This document shows, piece after piece, positions 8,801 to 16,951 of a DNA stretch of 64,000 bases (the first letter of the stretch is position 1; every line of letters starts with the position of its first letter). Location: positions 56,074-120,073 of the IMG/VR virus record IMGVR_UViG_3300009155_000044; one strand, 5' to 3'. The translations under genes were made by a program, and so were the position numbers. The stretch is from a virus. The notes under the pieces were generated by a model. It ran no database searches and was not told the origin of the DNA. It saw only the letters and a program-made list of their open reading frames with translations.

Positions 8801-11800
8801 TTAGGATTTAATCCTGATATCATACAAGAAGAGAGATTTGCAGCAGGAATAAAAAGCCATCTAAATCCTGGAACTATTGAAGCTGCTTTTGGAACAGTTT
8901 TTGAAAGCGTATTTCAGTCGGCTATGCAAGTGCCGCCAAATAATAATCAAACACTTGATTTACCAAATAGATCCAAGTTAAATTCATTTGTTGGATCTAT
9001 GGAAAGGGGTGGAATATTAAAAGCTTCTATCGCTAATAATATAAATCCAGAGATGCTAGCTGCTGATTTTAAAAATGATTTGAGCGATTTAAATTTAAGT
9101 AGCATGGCTGCAAAAATTAAAGCATATCGAGATAAACAAGCTACTAGAGGAAATACTACTAAAACTTCTGCTAGAGGTTTCATTCCAAACTTTGCAAACT
9201 CATCCATGCCTCCTGTATCCATGGTGCCAATGCCAAAAAGTGCAGAGTATCAAAGAAGGCAAAGAGAAAGATCTGCTAAAGCTCAAAAATATAGAAGCGC
9301 CTCTGGACTTATAGGAGATTTGTTTAAAACTCTTCCAGAGAAATTTTTTACAGATTTAGTTTTAGGAGACTCTGACTATGGAGTTGAAACTCCAAGCATT
9401 TTCAAAGCTATTAAAGATAGCGCACTTTATTCAGCAGCTTTTGCTGGTCCAAATGCTTTAAAGTTTGTTCAAGAAGCAGAGGAATATGGTTTAAAAGTTG
9501 CTAAAAGTCTTCAAGATAAATTAGCAAAATTAGTTGTTAAAGCTACAACTAAAAAATCTAGCGCTAATGGATTTTTACCAAACTTTGCAGATCCAGTCCA
9601 AGCTGCTATTGGCAGGGAAATGAGCGCTGGAGTTCCAGCTTCTCAAATTTACATCGACCAGAATTCATCATTAAAGAGCGCTATGAATCCTAATGGACTC
9701 ATGGTGGCTAATCGTATAGATGAACCAATGGGAGGCTCACAGGGCATTGCTAGAGCGCGTAAAGAGGGATCTAATCCAATGACGTATGGAGCAGCTAGAG
9801 GTTTTGTGCCAAACTATGCTAATATTGGATCATTTCAAACTCAAGGAAACTCAATTACTAGTAATCAGGCATCAATAAATCAACCAGCAGTAAATACTGC
9901 TGCTGCTGCTGCTGCTGCATCTAGTGTTGTTATTAGTGCTGCTTCCCAAGCAGCAGCAAAACTTCCCCTACCAAAATCTACTGCAAGATCAATTACACAA
10001 TATCCAAAAGTAAACGTTGATACTTCTAGCAATAAAAATTCTCAAGTGAGTGGTGAAAGAATGCTTGGAACTATTTTTGCAATTCAAGGTGCATTATCAG
10101 TTTTACAAGGAGTTGTTGGTGAAGTTTCTGGAGAAATGGGTGTAGCATTAAGGGTTATAACTAGTGGTTTAAGCTCTTTAACTACGGGGGCATTTGCTCT
10201 TCAAGGATTGCAAGGTATGGGCGGATTAATAGGTGGAGCTACAAAAGCTCTTGGCCCATATGCTTTAGCTTTAGGAGCAGCAACAGCAGCTACTAATGCT
10301 TTTGTAGACTACATGAATGAAACTAGTGGAGCAAATACAGTTGCTGCTAAAAGTTTAGAAAGAGTTGATAGAGCAGCTTCGCAATCTTCTGGAAAATTAG
10401 AAGATTATGCAAAAACAGCGCAAGATGACATAAGAAAAAGAGCTTCAATACAGGTTGAAGCTATGATGGGGGAAAATAAAACAGATGGTGGTTATAAAAT
10501 CTTTGGAGATACTCCACAATTAAAAGCTGTAAAAGAAATATATGCAAAGGGTTTAGGCGCTGGAGCTTTTGGTCCTGATTTGGCTGATATATTAAAAAAG
10601 TCAGCTGAAAATGGTCTTACAGATAGTGAAGTTGATGATTTTTCAATATCGGTAGCAACTTTTATTGAAGCAATAAATAAAGTTCCAGATGAAATATTTA
10701 ATAGTATAGATAAATCTTCTGAAATTTATAAAGCATTATCTGAAAATCCAACCACTATTGAAAATAATTTAAAAAATTCAAATGGGCTTTTATATGAGCC
10801 TTTATATGAATTGAGAAAAAAATTCCAAGACGCTGGAATGCGAAATGACGACGCAATTAATAAAAATATTATGAATTTTGCGTCTAAAGTTAAAACTGAA
10901 ACAAATGCTAAAGATTCAGAAAACCAGATGGCTATTTCTAGAGTTCCAGCTGAAGTATATAAACAAGAATTAAATTCAATTATAAAAATTGCTAAAGCTA
11001 AAGCTGAAGCAAAAAGAGTTGAAGAAGACCTTGATACTCAAGCATTACAAAAGGGTAAGGAGTTAGGTGCATTATCTGAGTCTCAGATTAATATACTACA
11101 GTATAAGATAGCTTTAAAATCTGAAGATTTAAAACTAGAGGATTTACATCGTGATGCTTTAAGTGCTATAGTTGATACCATGGATGCTCAACAGATATCT
11201 GATGAAAAAAGAATTACTTTAAAAACACTAATTAATCAATTAGCAGATAAAGATAGAATAACAGCAGAAGATATTAAAAATATTACTGAAGAATCTTTAA
11301 AAGCTCAAGGAACTATTCCAGAAATTGTGGCTAAAACAGCAGAGGAAAAGAAAAAAGCATTAGAGCTAGACACAAAGGTAAGTAAGATTGCTAAAGCTAT
11401 TCTAGAAGCAGAAAATGGTAGAACTGTTGCAACTTTAAAAACTAAACAAGCGATTAATGAAATTATACAGTCAACAAGTCATTTATTGACAATGAAAAAT
11501 TTTCAGATTGATTTAACAGCAACAATCAAAACTAATGAAATTGAAAAAGAAATAAGAAGACTGGAACTTAATCAGCCGCAAAATACAGTAGCTGCTCGCG
11601 CACAAGCTGCTCAAATTGCACAAAAAAAATATGAATTATTGCAAACTCAATCTCCACTTGAGGCTCAAAAAAAATTCAATAATGCTAAAACTGGATTAAT
11701 AAATCAAGCTAACAGTTTAAGTCTTAACGACACTGATTTTGCAAATTTACAAAAATCAATTGAATCATCAAAAAATATATCTGAACTTCAAAATAAAGCT

Positions 11801-14008
11801 AAGATTCCAACAGGAGTAGTTTTTAATAGAGACAAATATCCTGAATATGCAAGTGCTATAGATACTACAATAGCTGAATTGAAACAATTTGATGCAAATA
11901 CAGCTGGAAGTATTGCTGCCGCCTCAGATGAGCTTGCAAAATCTAAATTACCGCTAGTAGTTAAAAAATTCTCAGACTATGTTATTGATTTAAATGATGG
12001 TTTAGATGCAGCTATAGAACAAGCTAAATTTGAATTTTTATCAACTACTAGTGGCTCTGGATTATTAGATAAAGCATCAAAAGACAAATTTAATGCTGAA
12101 ATGAAATCTGCTGGCACTAGTTCATCTGGAATTTCTCAAGCTTATGCTAATGAAGCAGCGAGATCTGATCAAAGAAGATTAGCATTAGCAGGATCTGCGG
12201 GAGATAAAACATCAATAGAATACGATATTGAAATAAATAAAAAAATTCTTGCTATTAAACAAGAGAGCGTTGATACTCAAACACTATCAGAGGATCAAGA
12301 AGCTAGAATTCTTGAGCTTGAAAAACAACGCTTAGAAGTTAATAAATCTTTGAGTCAAAAACTCAAAGAAGCTTTTGCCACTTCGCCACAAGATCAAATC
12401 AATAAATTAAACAACACTCTTGTTGAGGGCGCTGTCAAATTCAGAGACACAATGATTGATGGCATTGTTCAAGCTATAGAAACTGGCAAAGGACTAAAAG
12501 ATGTTTTAACTTCTGCTGTGTTAGATTTCTCCAGAGAACTCATGAGAACTTCGTTGAGAAATCTTACTGGTTCATTATTTGGCGGAATTGGTGGAATGTT
12601 TGGACAGGGCAATCAAATTTCCACAGGAGCTTCTGGAGGAGCCGTTTCTGGAGGAAGCGGAAGCAAGGATGACGTTCCAGCAATGCTCATGGGCGGAGAG
12701 TACATCATTAATAAAAAATCAGTTAATAAATATGGACCAAAATTCTTAGAAGCTATCAATTCTGGAAATTTAAATGGATATGCTAAAGGCGGAAAAGTAA
12801 AAGACTATTTTACTCCTGGAACTTATGGCGTGAAACAAATGACTACTGATGATGATTTATTAGCTTTTGCAACTCAAGAATCTACTAGCGGAAAAAAAGA
12901 TAAAATTCGTTCTGGAGATGGATTTGCATCAGTTTCTTTAGAACCAGAGAGTGTTCGATTAACTAATTTTGGCAGAAGAAATAGTCCACAAGCTCAAAGA
13001 GCCAAAGATGTTAGAAAACAAATCTTTGGAATCTACATTGATGAAATGAAAAAAGCTGCTGAATTAAAAAGACAAGAAGAAGAAGAGAAAAAAGCTAGAA
13101 AAAAAGCTATTAAAAATGCTTTGATTATGGCAGGAATTTCTATAGCTGGATCAGCATTAATAGGAGCAGCAACTAGTGGGTTTAGCAATGCTTACTCAAC
13201 ATCTAAACTTGCTGGAGGCACTTTTGGAAAAAATGTAGGATCTGGAGTGGGAGGAATGTTTACAGGAGGAGGAGTTTCTGGTTTGCAAGGAAATAACTAT
13301 GGAGGACTATTTAACATGTTCTCTAAATCTGGATATGTTACTAAAGCTAGCCAAATGGCTGGAAGTATCACTAGCAAAGGTTTTATAGGGCCAGTTCAAA
13401 ATTCTAGCAATGTTAATATTGGTAATAATATAGCCCAACCGAGCTTTCCTTTAGGAGGCTCATCTGAAACTTATGCAGGAGGGTTATTTCCGATGGGATT
13501 GACTCCTGAACTTGGAGCATCTGGACCTGGAATGAGTTATGGTACAGCAATAGATTTAACTAATCCTAATAGTGAAGATCCATATAATCCATTTCGTATA
13601 ACAACAAGAGCAGTTGGGGGATCCATTTCTGAAACAGCAGGAATAGATACAATTCCAACAATGCTTTCTGGTGGAGAATTCGTTATGAATCGTGCTGCTG
13701 CTCAAAATATTGGACCTGGAAACTTGCAAGCTATGAATGCTGGAGCTTCTAAACCAATGAGCGAAGAAGCTTCAAAAGATTTAAATAACAAATTAATTTC
13801 TAAATTTGATGAACTCATTGGAACGACTGAAAAATCCACAGGTTCAATCACTATTAATGTGGATGGATCCTCTGGAAAAAGTTCAGAAAACTCCTCTGGT
13901 CAAACTCAAGGAGCAAATCAACAACTTTCGCGCCAAATCAGAGATGCTGTTTTAAAAGTTATTCAAGAGGAAAAACGTCTTGGCGGTCAATTAAGAAGAG
14001 GAATGTAA
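5822..14008 (+). CDS. Tail tape measure protein with modular inserts
   Basis: A 2728-residue protein that sets tail length and scaffolds tail assembly. Residues about 60-400 resemble the TP901-type tape measure core (alternating Ala/Gly-rich helices, with FKTIFARLQDKTTLEYLSDL). A hydrophobic stretch near residues 410-440 could insert in a membrane. Residues about 570-1335 hold modules separated by a repeated linker GF(I/V/L)PN(F/Y)A at residues 629, 848, 1119, 1250 and 1327, with degenerate copies at 573 and 594. Long helical parts follow. The C-terminal third has two GGE(Y/F) motifs, MGGEYIINKKSVNKYGP and LSGGEFVMNRAAAQNIGP, common near tape measure C-termini. A GCT run encodes polyalanine near residue 1360. 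The start has AAAGGAG 8 nt upstream. Function is secure; the role of the modules is not. Confidence 0.93.
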   Translation: MALQLPVVQTGLEASIQAAMRNAGKGAVINLGTSGKQIASLSQPLGRITGQADQFTKSMEAANARVFAFGASVGIINNVAKAFKGIITSTIEVETSLANIYSVLDKAGLSAKEFESGLFEAAKNAGQSFKVAADAALELSRQGLNSQDVLKRLNDTLILTRLSGLDSAAAVEGLSAAYNSFAGTGITTTEILNKLVAVSQKYAVSEKDLIEGIKRAGSTAQQAGVSFDELAALITAVQEKTARGGAVIGNSFKTIFARLQDKTTLEYLSDLGIGVTDLEGKVLPATAIMEGLAAKFNDFSKIGQADIAEKLGGIYQLGNLLAALQDLSSEQSKYTGAIKVSAEAADQAYQKNAALNNTLESILNRVSVSAEQLGATLGSLGVTDNLKNILNFFTWLLDGIQKVLQEDSGIGKFFKGLVAGIGNLISGPGLALFGAIILKLSRDLVQFGFSSLKSFFGIGQAAKQIADVEKSVAQALSTNVSLQQRLLAVEGDRAAQLRIISAEIIAQEAMLRRIASTSAAIAPGLYGGGVRSTGQGLRVPKAADGYMPAVAEEASSVKRGVGGAKPSDKPVVIPNFNFGGGKRGTMVANSGEHIVPNFNGSGGSAIFNRDMVRKMGMPVGAQKINSAGGFVPNFANEIIESKTFEVQQLPKFKNMGKADLNDDFQTSIEIIRQKKSIGHYNAAAQSMAQSMAQSILPVYGKSTGKKINQEYFDKVIKGFEDDGVDKNAITKLKTSIINADPNKSDVDKNSNWTNIRSAIQGILGEVDAAKLLNTTITQGNAFVDLTSGEEVKTRVIQSSKDLMKKVANIYLETHNTKNGLKDEIRKNKLGGNFKVVMPLGSKLRAANGFIPNFAISQREAAYNAWDSPLKNGKPYDFVKNASGQKGTSPNKTEAIKISQALDLYIAENSAQNRNDYKSNKQESVTKRRADTSGAVAEFGMIYPSNSKGSVSSFLVGSQNEVVKGIPIIGKPSDDLYPEIEKGIINAGMNYAKNLGFNPDIIQEERFAAGIKSHLNPGTIEAAFGTVFESVFQSAMQVPPNNNQTLDLPNRSKLNSFVGSMERGGILKASIANNINPEMLAADFKNDLSDLNLSSMAAKIKAYRDKQATRGNTTKTSARGFIPNFANSSMPPVSMVPMPKSAEYQRRQRERSAKAQKYRSASGLIGDLFKTLPEKFFTDLVLGDSDYGVETPSIFKAIKDSALYSAAFAGPNALKFVQEAEEYGLKVAKSLQDKLAKLVVKATTKKSSANGFLPNFADPVQAAIGREMSAGVPASQIYIDQNSSLKSAMNPNGLMVANRIDEPMGGSQGIARARKEGSNPMTYGAARGFVPNYANIGSFQTQGNSITSNQASINQPAVNTAAAAAAASSVVISAASQAAAKLPLPKSTARSITQYPKVNVDTSSNKNSQVSGERMLGTIFAIQGALSVLQGVVGEVSGEMGVALRVITSGLSSLTTGAFALQGLQGMGGLIGGATKALGPYALALGAATAATNAFVDYMNETSGANTVAAKSLERVDRAASQSSGKLEDYAKTAQDDIRKRASIQVEAMMGENKTDGGYKIFGDTPQLKAVKEIYAKGLGAGAFGPDLADILKKSAENGLTDSEVDDFSISVATFIEAINKVPDEIFNSIDKSSEIYKALSENPTTIENNLKNSNGLLYEPLYELRKKFQDAGMRNDDAINKNIMNFASKVKTETNAKDSENQMAISRVPAEVYKQELNSIIKIAKAKAEAKRVEEDLDTQALQKGKELGALSESQINILQYKIALKSEDLKLEDLHRDALSAIVDTMDAQQISDEKRITLKTLINQLADKDRITAEDIKNITEESLKAQGTIPEIVAKTAEEKKKALELDTKVSKIAKAILEAENGRTVATLKTKQAINEIIQSTSHLLTMKNFQIDLTATIKTNEIEKEIRRLELNQPQNTVAARAQAAQIAQKKYELLQTQSPLEAQKKFNNAKTGLINQANSLSLNDTDFANLQKSIESSKNISELQNKAKIPTGVVFNRDKYPEYASAIDTTIAELKQFDANTAGSIAAASDELAKSKLPLVVKKFSDYVIDLNDGLDAAIEQAKFEFLSTTSGSGLLDKASKDKFNAEMKSAGTSSSGISQAYANEAARSDQRRLALAGSAGDKTSIEYDIEINKKILAIKQESVDTQTLSEDQEARILELEKQRLEVNKSLSQKLKEAFATSPQDQINKLNNTLVEGAVKFRDTMIDGIVQAIETGKGLKDVLTSAVLDFSRELMRTSLRNLTGSLFGGIGGMFGQGNQISTGASGGAVSGGSGSKDDVPAMLMGGEYIINKKSVNKYGPKFLEAINSGNLNGYAKGGKVKDYFTPGTYGVKQMTTDDDLLAFATQESTSGKKDKIRSGDGFASVSLEPESVRLTNFGRRNSPQAQRAKDVRKQIFGIYIDEMKKAAELKRQEEEEKKARKKAIKNALIMAGISIAGSALIGAATSGFSNAYSTSKLAGGTFGKNVGSGVGGMFTGGGVSGLQGNNYGGLFNMFSKSGYVTKASQMAGSITSKGFIGPVQNSSNVNIGNNIAQPSFPLGGSSETYAGGLFPMGLTPELGASGPGMSYGTAIDLTNPNSEDPYNPFRITTRAVGGSISETAGIDTIPTMLSGGEFVMNRAAAQNIGPGNLQAMNAGASKPMSEEASKDLNNKLISKFDELIGTTEKSTGSITINVDGSSGKSSENSSGQTQGANQQLSRQIRDAVLKVIQEEKRLGGQLRRGM

Positions 14009-14009
14009 C

Positions 14010-14804
14010 ATGTTTAATTCTACTAGCAACTACGAAAATAGATTTTCTATTAATGATCGAGAAATTTTGGGCATTGATAGTCTTGATTTGTCGTATAGTA
14101 ATCCATCTAATAATTCTAAAATTCTTGGAAGAGAATCTTCATTCACCACAATTAATGGCCCAACATCTGCTCAATTATCAATTAGTAGAAGTTTAATTTA
14201 TATTGATCCAATTTTACAGTATACGGGATCTCCAGCAATTAATGGAAAAATTCATTTTACTAATAATAATCAAGCTTATGGTTTTTCTTCAGGATATTTA
14301 ACAGAGTACATGGTTAATTGCGCGGTTGGATCTATACCAAAAGTATCTAGTAATTTTATTATTTTTGATGAACTCACAAGTCAAGCAGTGCCATCATATA
14401 CTTTTGAACCTCCTGCAATTTCTATTCCAAATCAAGGAAGCATATCTTTATCTTGCGACAATTCAACAACTAATAGAGTAGTTGGTTTTGATTACTCTAT
14501 AAAAATAACTAGAAAGCCAATTTATACTATAGGAAGTAAATATCCATTTGAAGTAGTTACTTTTAAAAATATTGAATACTCAGCATCTGTGCAAATTGAT
14601 GTTGACGATGCTTTTTTGCAAAATTCTTTTAATTTTTTATCTGCTCGCGAAAATAAAACAGTTTCTTTCTCTATTAAAGATAAAACATTAACTAATACTA
14701 TTCAAACATTAACTATACCAAAAGCATCATTAGTTGGCGAAAGTTTGTCTAGCAGTGCTGATGGTGGTGTAAAATTAACATTAAACTATATTGGTCATTC
14801 ATGA
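14010..14804 (+). CDS. Distal-tail protein, short tail-tube-like paralog
   Basis: A 264-residue beta-rich protein starting 2 nt after the tape measure stop, with GAGGA in its leader. Its second half matches the tail-tube-like family of this phage: FDYSIKITRKPIYTIGS aligns with the SLAIPLARTPIQRIGS region of the 615-1763 protein, and the SLSSSADGG stretch aligns with its SFSSSVGG. It lacks most of the N-terminal block of the longer copies. A gene here usually encodes a distal tail component, and a tube-fold protein would suit a tail-tip ring. Paralogy is read from the sequence; the location in the virion is inferred. Confidence 0.55.
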   Translation: MFNSTSNYENRFSINDREILGIDSLDLSYSNPSNNSKILGRESSFTTINGPTSAQLSISRSLIYIDPILQYTGSPAINGKIHFTNNNQAYGFSSGYLTEYMVNCAVGSIPKVSSNFIIFDELTSQAVPSYTFEPPAISIPNQGSISLSCDNSTTNRVVGFDYSIKITRKPIYTIGSKYPFEVVTFKNIEYSASVQIDVDDAFLQNSFNFLSARENKTVSFSIKDKTLTNTIQTLTIPKASLVGESLSSSADGGVKLTLNYIGHS

Positions 14805-15742
14805 GTGCTTTTTATAATAGAGATTCTAATATTAGTGGAGTCACTGCAATTACTAGTTTAGTTTTTAATCCAAGCTACGGATCTAGAATTAATTTTAAAA
14901 GCACATACTATTCATATGAAACTCACAATGGATATTATAATTTAATTCCTTTGTCTATTAATAGTTTAAATGCTGAATATCAATTAAAATATCAATTGAA
15001 TGAAACTAATTCCAAACAACTAATCAACTATGTTGAAAGCAAAAATGGCACAGATTTGCTTCCATTTTCAGATCCATCTAGTTTTTATAAAACAATTTCT
15101 GGAGTAATTGATAACTATTCTATAAATCATATAAATAAAAATCATTATGAGGTTAATTTAGCTTTTCAAGTTAATGAAGCTCCAAATTTACTGAACTGGT
15201 CTGGAATGACATTTGTAAACTCTCCTCTAACAACTTGGCAGTCGGGGAAATATTATGAAAAATATGATATAGTTTATTCTGGCGTCTCTTCAAATAAATT
15301 AGATAATTATTACTATTGTTCTGGAAATCATACAGGAACAAACCGTAGTCTTGATGGACCAACTGGAAGCGCAACAAAATGGACAAAATATTTCTTTTTT
15401 GAACCAGATGTTGGACTTCAAAATGAAGTAGCATTAAAGGTAGATAAAATTGAATTTAAAAATTCATTTGTTCAGCGAATGAAAACTAGAACAAACATAG
15501 CAACAACAGATTTTTCTTATAAGTTTGAGAAAGCTTCTACTAAAAAAGCTAAAGCTATTCTTCATTTTTTAGAAAATAAAGGCGGATATCGCAGATTCTA
15601 CAGTGATCCTCCATCAGTGTATAATAAATTGAAAGTATTCTATTCGCCGTCTTGGAGTCACACTTGGAATTATGCTGATTCTCACGATTTAGAAGTTTCA
15701 TTAATTGAAGATCCATTAGGAATAGTACCAACAGGCTCATGA
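14801..15742 (+). CDS. Minor tail protein, lambda gpM-like
   Basis: A 313-residue protein coupled to both neighbours by ATGA overlaps. Its last 90 residues (MKTRTNIATTDFSYKF, then HFLENKGGYRRFYSDPP, then FYSPSWSHTW and a final VSLIEDP) have the layout of the lambda gpM family: a helix, an aromatic F-x-x-x-P turn, a Trp-rich strand and a closing strand. The N-terminal half has a similar strand layout, and a separate stretch around residues 150-190 (YYYCSGNHTGTN) may be an inserted small domain. Lambda gpM also follows the tape measure gene and belongs to the tail tip. Family assignment is by pattern recognition. Confidence 0.6.
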   Translation: MSAFYNRDSNISGVTAITSLVFNPSYGSRINFKSTYYSYETHNGYYNLIPLSINSLNAEYQLKYQLNETNSKQLINYVESKNGTDLLPFSDPSSFYKTISGVIDNYSINHINKNHYEVNLAFQVNEAPNLLNWSGMTFVNSPLTTWQSGKYYEKYDIVYSGVSSNKLDNYYYCSGNHTGTNRSLDGPTGSATKWTKYFFFEPDVGLQNEVALKVDKIEFKNSFVQRMKTRTNIATTDFSYKFEKASTKKAKAILHFLENKGGYRRFYSDPPSVYNKLKVFYSPSWSHTWNYADSHDLEVSLIEDPLGIVPTGS

Positions 15743-16935
15743 ATAAAACAATTTTAAAAAGCAATTCAGCATTTGTAGCTATTGGTCAGTCTCCAGCGTG
15801 GAAGACTGGTAATGATTCTGGACGATTATTTTCATTGGTTCAGAATTGCAATTTTTCAGTTAGCAATGAGAGGCAAAAATTAAAACAGATTGGAAGACAA
15901 AACTACTCTGTCAATGATCTAGTAAGAGCGCCAAATATAGAACTATCTTTTGATTATTATTTATCGCCCTATATTAGCAATGAGCTAGCAATGAATTTTC
16001 AGACAAAAACTGCTTCTAATTTAGGAGCATTTACTAATATAAAAAATACTAATAATAATTTTTATATTGTTGTTGATCCAGAAGATCTTAGAGATGCATT
16101 TGAAAAGCCTAAAAATCCAATCATCACAAACACTAGTTATAGTGGATTTAATGTTTTATCTTTTGGAAATTGTTATTTAAATAAATATAGCGTATCTTTT
16201 AATTTGAATGAAATACCAAAAGTTTCAGTTGGATTTGAAGCTTCTAATATGAAATTTGATGTTTTAACTGGAAACTCAATCACTATTCCAGCTATTAATA
16301 GCATTAGTGGAAATTCAATTAATGCTGGTTCATTGAATTTATCTGGATTTTATTCTTCTCTAACTGGAAGTTATATTACTGGACAGGATAATGGTAAAAC
16401 AGAATATGATCCTCCAGTTACAATTCCATCTTATTGCACATTCTCTCTGCAAAATTTACAAGTTGGAGGAGTCGCTTTATCGGCTGCATCAAAACCTATA
16501 TTACAAAATTTATCTTTAAATTTTGATCTTCCAAGAACTCCACTTTATGGACTAGGAAGCAATTACGTTTATAATAGAAAACTAGAGTATCCAATTAATG
16601 GATCAGTAAATTTATCCGCACAAGTTTCTGGATTCTCTAGCGGATTTTTAAGTGGAATGCTATACAATGAAAGTGGTTATAATTTTGATATATCATTTTC
16701 AGACTCATCAAAATTAGCTACTGGATTTTATAGCATAACAAATGCTAAACTTGATAATTTTAATTATTCAATGACTGTGAATGATGTTTTAAATTTTACA
16801 GCATCATTTTCAGTAGAAACAAATGATTCAGCTGGATTTTACATTGATAGAAAAACCACAAAGTTTCCATCTATTTGGAGTGCTATATCTAATATATGGT
16901 CAAGTATAAATATTAATTGGCAATCTTTAGAATAA
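15739..16935 (+). CDS. Distal-tail protein, full-length tail-tube-like paralog
   Basis: A 398-residue beta-rich protein and a clear paralog of the 615-1763 protein. Shared features in order are an N-terminal NFSVSNERQKLKQIGRQNYS block, LSFDYYLSPYISNELAMNFQ (against LTYYLTDGSNERALNFY), FGNCYLNKYSVSFNLNEIPK (against NAYITNYTLDAAVGNLP), and LPRTPLYGLGS. It ends with a Trp-containing tail that the other copies lack. It overlaps the gpM-like gene by ATGA and is followed 16 nt later by the fibre gene, so it may be a tail-tip or fibre-attachment ring built on the tube fold. Confidence 0.55.
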   Translation: MNKTILKSNSAFVAIGQSPAWKTGNDSGRLFSLVQNCNFSVSNERQKLKQIGRQNYSVNDLVRAPNIELSFDYYLSPYISNELAMNFQTKTASNLGAFTNIKNTNNNFYIVVDPEDLRDAFEKPKNPIITNTSYSGFNVLSFGNCYLNKYSVSFNLNEIPKVSVGFEASNMKFDVLTGNSITIPAINSISGNSINAGSLNLSGFYSSLTGSYITGQDNGKTEYDPPVTIPSYCTFSLQNLQVGGVALSAASKPILQNLSLNFDLPRTPLYGLGSNYVYNRKLEYPINGSVNLSAQVSGFSSGFLSGMLYNESGYNFDISFSDSSKLATGFYSITNAKLDNFNYSMTVNDVLNFTASFSVETNDSAGFYIDRKTTKFPSIWSAISNIWSSININWQSLE

Positions 16936-16937
16936 AC

Positions 16938-16944
16938 GTGTAAA
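16938..16944 (+). promoter_or_regulatory. GTGTAAA element upstream of fibre gene
   Basis: GTGTAAA ends 7 nt before the fibre ATG at 16952. TTGGCA at 16917-16922 lies 18 bp upstream of the TAAAAA part, so it could also be read as a weak sigma-70 promoter with an almost leaderless transcript. Confidence 0.4.
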
Positions 16945-16951
16945 AATTATT

